Positions 59,595-64,000 of a stretch of DNA of 64,000 nucleotides are shown in pieces. The notes under the pieces are model-generated. The model searched no databases and had not been told where the DNA came from. It was given only the letters and a program-made list of their open reading frames with translations. Position numbers and translations under genes: made by a program. The DNA comes from Daphnia pulex (taxonomy: Eukaryota; Arthropoda; Branchiopoda; Diplostraca; Daphniidae). The DNA lies in assembly GCF_021134715.1 (NCBI RefSeq), contig NC_060018.1, positions 7,581,501-7,645,500 on the forward strand, in the 5' to 3' direction. Position 1 is the first letter of the stretch. Each line of letters begins with the position of its first letter.

Positions 59595-59802
59595 TTAATA
59601 AGCCGAAATGGCCTGGCTCTCGTTAAAAAAAAATCCGTCGTCGACGATGGTAGGGACGTTGTGCTGCGGGTTGATTGTCATGAATTCGTGGTTCATCAGG
59701 TTCAGCAGCTTCAGATTGAGGTCCAAACCCGGCCCAATACGCCGTCATCATAACAGCCCTACAAGGAGGACTCCGAGAAATGTAGTACAAATCGATCGGC
59801 AT
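59595..59802 (-). pseudogene. Glutathione S-transferase (Delta-like) N-terminal fragment
   Basis: GSTs conjugate glutathione to electrophiles. The fragment starts at ATG 59802 with [20 protein letters not shown], the Delta/Epsilon N-terminal beta strand and the catalytic Ser/Cys loop (SxxPPCRxV). After one frameshift near 59730 it continues [15 protein letters not shown], then [16 protein letters not shown] and NESQAI, the glutathione-binding NPQHxVPTxxD and ESxAI motifs. It ends at TAA 59595-59597. The C-terminal helical domain was not found downstream. It is therefore a broken N-terminal domain, roughly one exon. Confidence 0.8.
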
Positions 59803-62437
59803 TCTGATGGCAGAAATAACTGAATTGTCGAAAAGAGATGAATATCTTAAATCAACGTTATCATAGAGAGTCGCTAAGGTTGGCTTTTCCTTTATCACAT
59901 CAGAAATAGGCTTACCGTCCGTCACTCTAACTCGGCAGACAGACGTCACCCATGATTTTATTTGTAAATAGCTGACACCTTGTCGATATCAAACTAAAGT
60001 TCGTTGTTGCCGTATTCTGCTACCGATAAGTCGTTAGATGTGATGAATTGCCTTAATTACCTTATTTTAAACCCAAAAACTTAAATTATATTTTATGGCT
60101 CAACACGCAAATCATAACACGTACTACTCAAGTCATATCTATAATTAGATATAGTGAATGAATGATGCCTTGCGTTCAGTAGCCACGTCAGCTACACCTT
60201 GATCCATATGAGCCGCTTCTTGACGTCGTAAGGTATGGGCGAGGTAAGGGGCATCTGATCGACAGTGATCTTCTCTTTGCCGTCAAAGAAACTCATCGAG
60301 AAGTCGTGGTTGTCCAGGAGAACGTCGATGACGCCCTGACTGTGCACGATAATGTCGACAGTGTTCCACGGCGGCGGATTCAATTCCATTTAGAGCAGCA
60401 GGCAATAATAAAGGGCGAAAGAGGTGGGATCCCGTTTCAGGACTTAGCCGCTTCCGTGCTGTTAGTGGCAGCTCCCGGCAGCTCCAAGGAGTTTGATCAT
60501 CTGGAAGACTTGTAGCACGGTTGAACCGAGAACCGGAAAATGCCTATGATGCTTCAGAATGCCAAAAAAACGATAATTCATTTGAATTTCATCCACAATT
60601 GGCATTCATTTTGGCCTTTTAATACAAGTTTACATTACCTATCTCGTTCCAGGGCCGGATAAATACGGATAAATAGCTCGCCAACCGTCCATTCCGGGTT
60701 TAGCAGCCAAGTATTCCATATTCTCGCCTCTCTCGGCCACTCGACACCAAGTAGGCAATTTACTCCGCATGAGGGCCACACCGGCGGCACGCTCAACTAA
60801 CCAAAGAAAGTGTGACAGTTAAACGCAGAGGTGGTTGGTAGTTTTTATGCCGATGGACAAAGACAAAAGAGAGATTAAGAGTCATATTTATTTCGTCAAG
60901 CTGGAGGAATCATTGACTGGCCCAATAGGACAGGCAAAAATACGCCTGGCACAGGAGCTTAATCCACTGGTTGGGGGTTGCATGCTATTGAAAGAGCACC
61001 TGGAACTTTGGAGCGTAAGTCAACGAATCAATCAATCACCGGTGCCATACGTGCTTGGATAGCGCTAGATTTTTATCGATTTTTATAATTAGCCTATTAG
61101 ATTTTTTGTTCAACGAGACAAGCGAGCCACCTAAAACCGCCTAAAACAAACAATTAAATTGTGCTTGATGCGCTAGGTTCCATTTAGCGCAATTCGTTTT
61201 ATCTTATGATTTCCGGAACGCGCAAGCACGCGCGCATATACGTAATGCGCATCGCGTAAGGAATCCGGCAGCTGGATCCATTTATTGTGAAAAAAATTCG
61301 GATAGACCGTAAAAACAATTTTGTCATGACATACAGTCCTAAACTCCTAATTACCCGAAGGGTTACTGGTCAAAGTTTCGTTTACAGTATGGTTTACATG
61401 GGCACCCTCAGTTCTCGTAACACAACATAGATGGCTGCACTAGTTTTTGGCAATTATTGATTGTAATCAACAATTTAATTGCATTTCAATGGCAGCAATC
61501 GGTAGCTTACAATTTTTTACATCTATTCTGAAAATTTGGCTGCAATCAATTCAGGCGTTTGATCAAACGGAGTTCTTGTTACTTTTTGACAGAATTTCAA
61601 TAGCTGTTAGAGCAGACGATAATACAGAGACATGTGACAGGATGACAGCATCGTCTCTATTGAATATGACCAGCATGACCCAGGATCGAAGAAAAAGCGT
61701 AGAGTACCGCCGTTGATTGTTGGACCATCTCTAGCCTGTCTTATTTTTCTTTTCAAAATTATCATCCTGTTGGAGTAATATTGTAGGCTTATGATAGAAT
61801 AGAAGTCACTGTATGTTATTACCTAACCGCACCTAACGCTATCAATCTCCAGTAAAAGAAGTGCTGATAGGTAGTTACTTACATTTAATTTTAACAACAT
61901 CCGGTGTGACGTGGGGTGGCGGGGCGAAGCCTCCGCCGCACCAAAGTCACGCCTTACCCTTACGCCGCGCCATATCATATTAGGTTTTTGGGAATTGAAT
62001 TTGTATTTAATGTTTGGATAGAAACATGCGGAAATATGCTTTTCATGTCTTTCTCGATTTCTGCATATTACATTCTTCCGGAAACTAAGGGCATAACATT
62101 TTTGTTTTAAATATTATTAATTAATCTTAATAATAGGCCTACCTTTATAACAGAATATTATTTTTATTCTATAACTATTCTATAGCTCTGCCTTTATAAA
62201 ACTATACCAATACAGCAATTCTACTATTCCAACTAGTATACCCTTAACATCCCCTTCGGGTACCTTGCGGCGTACGTACGCTGCCTACAGTCCTAAGCTC
62301 CCTTGCAAAATAAAACCGAAAAAACCATGCTGCTAACTACAAAATCATGTATGTAAAACTGAACGCTAGATGGCTACGTATTAAAAAAAGTCACTACATA
62401 CGATGCCAGATATTCGATTTTTAACATTTGGTACTTG
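59803..62437. other. Mostly gene-free; one unrecognised frame
   Basis: A minus-strand frame at 60192-60389 (starting MELNPPPWNTVDIIVHSQGV) has protein-like composition but matches no family I know. A GC-rich inverted motif sits near 61917-61938 (GGGGCGAAGCCTCCGCC), followed by AT-rich DNA. No other feature could be supported. Confidence 0.3.
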
Positions 62438-62438
62438 T

Positions 62439-62531
62439 GTCGTTTGGAAATTAATTCGTCGGGACCTAAGTCGTTTGGAAATTAAGTCGTCGGGACATAA
62501 GTCGTTTGGAAATTAAGTCGTCGGGACATAA
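62439..62531. repeat. 31-bp minisatellite, three units
   Basis: Three tandem 31-bp units start at 62439, 62470 and 62501, each beginning GTCGTTTGGAAATTAA and ending GTCGGGAC[CA]TAA. Units 2 and 3 are identical and unit 1 differs at two positions. Confidence 0.9.
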
Positions 62532-62837
62532 GAGCATTGGATCTTATAACCACAATTACCGGAATTTAAAGCAATCGGGTACATTTACTTTCGGTACGCG
62601 TTTGACTGTTTGAGTTTGAGACTTGTTTGAGCCATGTTGCCATGTCCAATTGTTCATGCGCTGTTCTGCACGAAACACAAGAATCAGAACAACGAATGGC
62701 GTGCGAGTCGAGGCTGAGTCGAAACTTCAGATGAAGCTAAAAAGTTGTCGGTTGAATCGTAATGGGATGTTTTGAATACTCAAACCGTAACGAATTTCCT
62801 GAAATTTCCCAACCTAATTTCCTGAATTTCCTTATTG

Positions 62838-62936
62838 CTTAGCTTGCCCTTTTCAAACGCCATTGCCGATAGAGCATTCAGCATGGTATACCATCAAGTG
62901 AAGTCAAAATTCCTCTCAGAAACGGTAGCGTGGTAG
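62838..62936 (+). pseudogene. hAT transposase C-terminal dimerisation fragment
   Basis: The plus-strand frame reads LSLPFSNAIADRAFSMVYHQ then VKSKFLSETVAW and TAG. This matches the hAT C-terminal block LxxPxSNAxxERxFSxxxxxKxKxR-x5-ET. Only this block was seen, so it is a relic. It is unrelated in position to the hAT-like piece at 4.1 kb. Confidence 0.6.
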
Positions 62937-63377
62937 CATTGGAAAATTGAGATTTTAATTTAAAACTTTCATCGCCGTCTCCCGTCGTTAACTTTTAACT
63001 GTCAGTCAACAGTATCAGAATAATGTTTTACAGTCATCTGTCTGACAAGAAAAGACTTCAAATAAACTAGGATAACTAGGAAATTATGTCGGATTTATGC
63101 GTTTTTTTTGCAAGATTTTGCGGGATTTTGAAGATAATCGTGCAAGATAAAGTGCAGGATTTAAAAAAAAAACGAATTTTCGGGACGTTTCCGGCAACCC
63201 TGCACGACTTTATTATTTCAGAAGTGGCAGCACTGCTTGACGGATGCCATAAATCGATTTGTTTAATCTGCATACTTCGTTTTCACGTCCAGCGGTGACG
63301 TAGCCTTCTGGCTGTGAAATGTATATTTCTCAGTCGACTTTTCCATCGTTCTCAATAGAGAAATGCGGTTATCACAA
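62937..63377. other. No gene recognised
   Basis: AT-rich spacer; frames at 63076-63298 on both strands overlap each other and carry no motif. Confidence 0.3.
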
Positions 63378-63687
63378 TTATAACATGGACGACGTATTGG
63401 TCTCGTCTTCTACAACCAAAAACAGTTCAGAATTGAAAAATTTACAACTATGCACGTTACTTTTATGGACAGACAATTGTTTCTTTGTTTTAAAGATTTT
63501 CTTGCACAAGTCACATTGCACTGTCTTTCCTATAAATTAAAAACACGTTTTAAGCTTGATTATAACGAAATAGTTTTATAAAATTTACCATTGCTGTGCA
63601 CAGTTCTTTTATGTTCACCCAAGTTTTTTTTTGTTTTAACAATTTGCCAATGAACGTATGGGCAGTAATGGTGGCATAGTCCAATTT
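63378..63687 (-). pseudogene. C2H2 zinc-finger-like exon pair
   Basis: Exon-like block 63687-63589 reads PYVHWQIVKTKKNLGEHKRT then VHSNG. A 60-bp GT-AG intron joins it in frame to 63528-63378, which has a good C2H2 finger: CDLCKKIFKTKKQLSVHKSN then VH (C-x2-C-x12-H-x4-H). The tail is acidic and ends at TAA 63378-63380. The first finger lacks a clear second cysteine. The reading frame does not join the cullin-like exon upstream by normal splicing. C2H2 fingers usually bind nucleic acid. It could be a fragment of a larger gene or a pseudogene. Confidence 0.5.
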
Positions 63688-63736
63688 CTGATTAGATCTT
63701 TTAAAGGGTGACCACCAAAAGAAATGAATAACTTAC

Positions 63737-64000
63737 GTGTAGAGTTTGTCCAAACGGGTAATTCTTTGGGTATATTGCTGCCAAAGCTTGTAGTATTCTG
63801 TGAGAGTCTCTTCTTTCCTTTTGTCATTCACTTGAATGAGAAGAGATTTAACCTGGTTCTCTAAACACATTTTAGTTTTGTCGTATAATTGCCAAGCTAA
63901 AGTGGGATTGGCCATGCACAGGAATTTCACATGACTACATCCACTTTCCCATGCAGTAGGAGGAACATTTCCAAGTGTAACAATACCTTTAACTATTTTC
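63737..64000 (-). pseudogene. Cullin-2-like N-terminal fragment, runs off window
   Basis: Cullins scaffold RING ubiquitin ligases; the N-terminal repeats bind substrate adaptors. The minus-strand frame reads KIVKGIVTLGNVPPTAWESG, then FLCMANPTLAWQLYDKTKMC, LENQVKSLLIQV and YYKLWQQYTQRITRLDKLY. This resembles the first cullin repeat of CUL2 (W in helix 1, LYxxTKxxLENxV, Y-x2-W-x2-Y). A GTAAGT donor follows at 63736. The next cullin exon is not found; zinc-finger-like exons lie there instead. The upstream part is outside the window, so intact versus broken cannot be decided; the missing downstream exons favour broken. Confidence 0.5.

Noticed and set aside
60640..60790. Minus-strand frame as the GST C-terminal domain
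   Set aside because: A tryptophan-containing helix-like stretch is present, but the family motifs of GST C-terminal domains are not.

Overview
The window is nuclear DNA of an animal, almost certainly an arthropod. The single-copy genes are split by short GT-AG introns, mostly 55-100 bp. The calmodulin ends in the invertebrate-type residues VTMMTSK. Intron size, gene density and the transposon mix fit a cladoceran crustacean such as Daphnia, but that genus is inference and was not tested by a search.

Layout. 1-29 kb is a transposon graveyard with very few intact reading frames. It holds a decayed Ty3/Gypsy element (1-2933, minus), hAT and possible KDZ transposase relics, a cadherin fragment, a 982-bp near-perfect palindrome (10931-11912), a BEL/Pao gag fragment, a broken lamin-like gene carrying a GC-rich gag-like ORF in one intron (16715-19241), and a Mutator-like transposase with one stop codon (21166-22551, minus). 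Two LTR-element gag fragments meet tail to tail at 25452/25455, the second with its own LTR (26380-26696). A 245-bp terminal-inverted-repeat element lies at 28135-28379. About 29.4-43.6 kb holds no gene I can support and looks like upstream or regulatory sequence of calmodulin.

43.6-57.1 kb is the gene-dense part: calmodulin (+, 4 exons, 149 aa), EAPP (minus, 2 exons, 249 aa), MEMO1 (+, 8 exons, 294 aa), an apolipoprotein D-like lipocalin (minus, 5 exons, two apparent 2-nt insertions), a decayed multi-exon gene with an LDLa-like repeat (minus), and COX18 (+, 5 exons, 330 aa). Calmodulin and EAPP converge; EAPP and MEMO1 are head to head over 597 bp; the decayed gene and COX18 are head to head over about 86 bp. 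These are independent housekeeping-type genes (calcium signalling, E2F-linked cell cycle, redox/cytoskeletal signalling, cytochrome oxidase assembly) with no shared pathway.

57.1-64 kb again holds debris: a glutathione S-transferase first-exon fragment, a 31-bp minisatellite, an hAT C-terminal relic, a C2H2 zinc-finger exon pair and a cullin-2-like N-terminal fragment running off the right edge.

I found no operon, CRISPR array, rRNA, or convincing tRNA. I do not see a clearly new biological system. The strongest leads are the palindrome, the invaded lamin-like locus, and repeated 2-nt insertions in two neighbouring genes.
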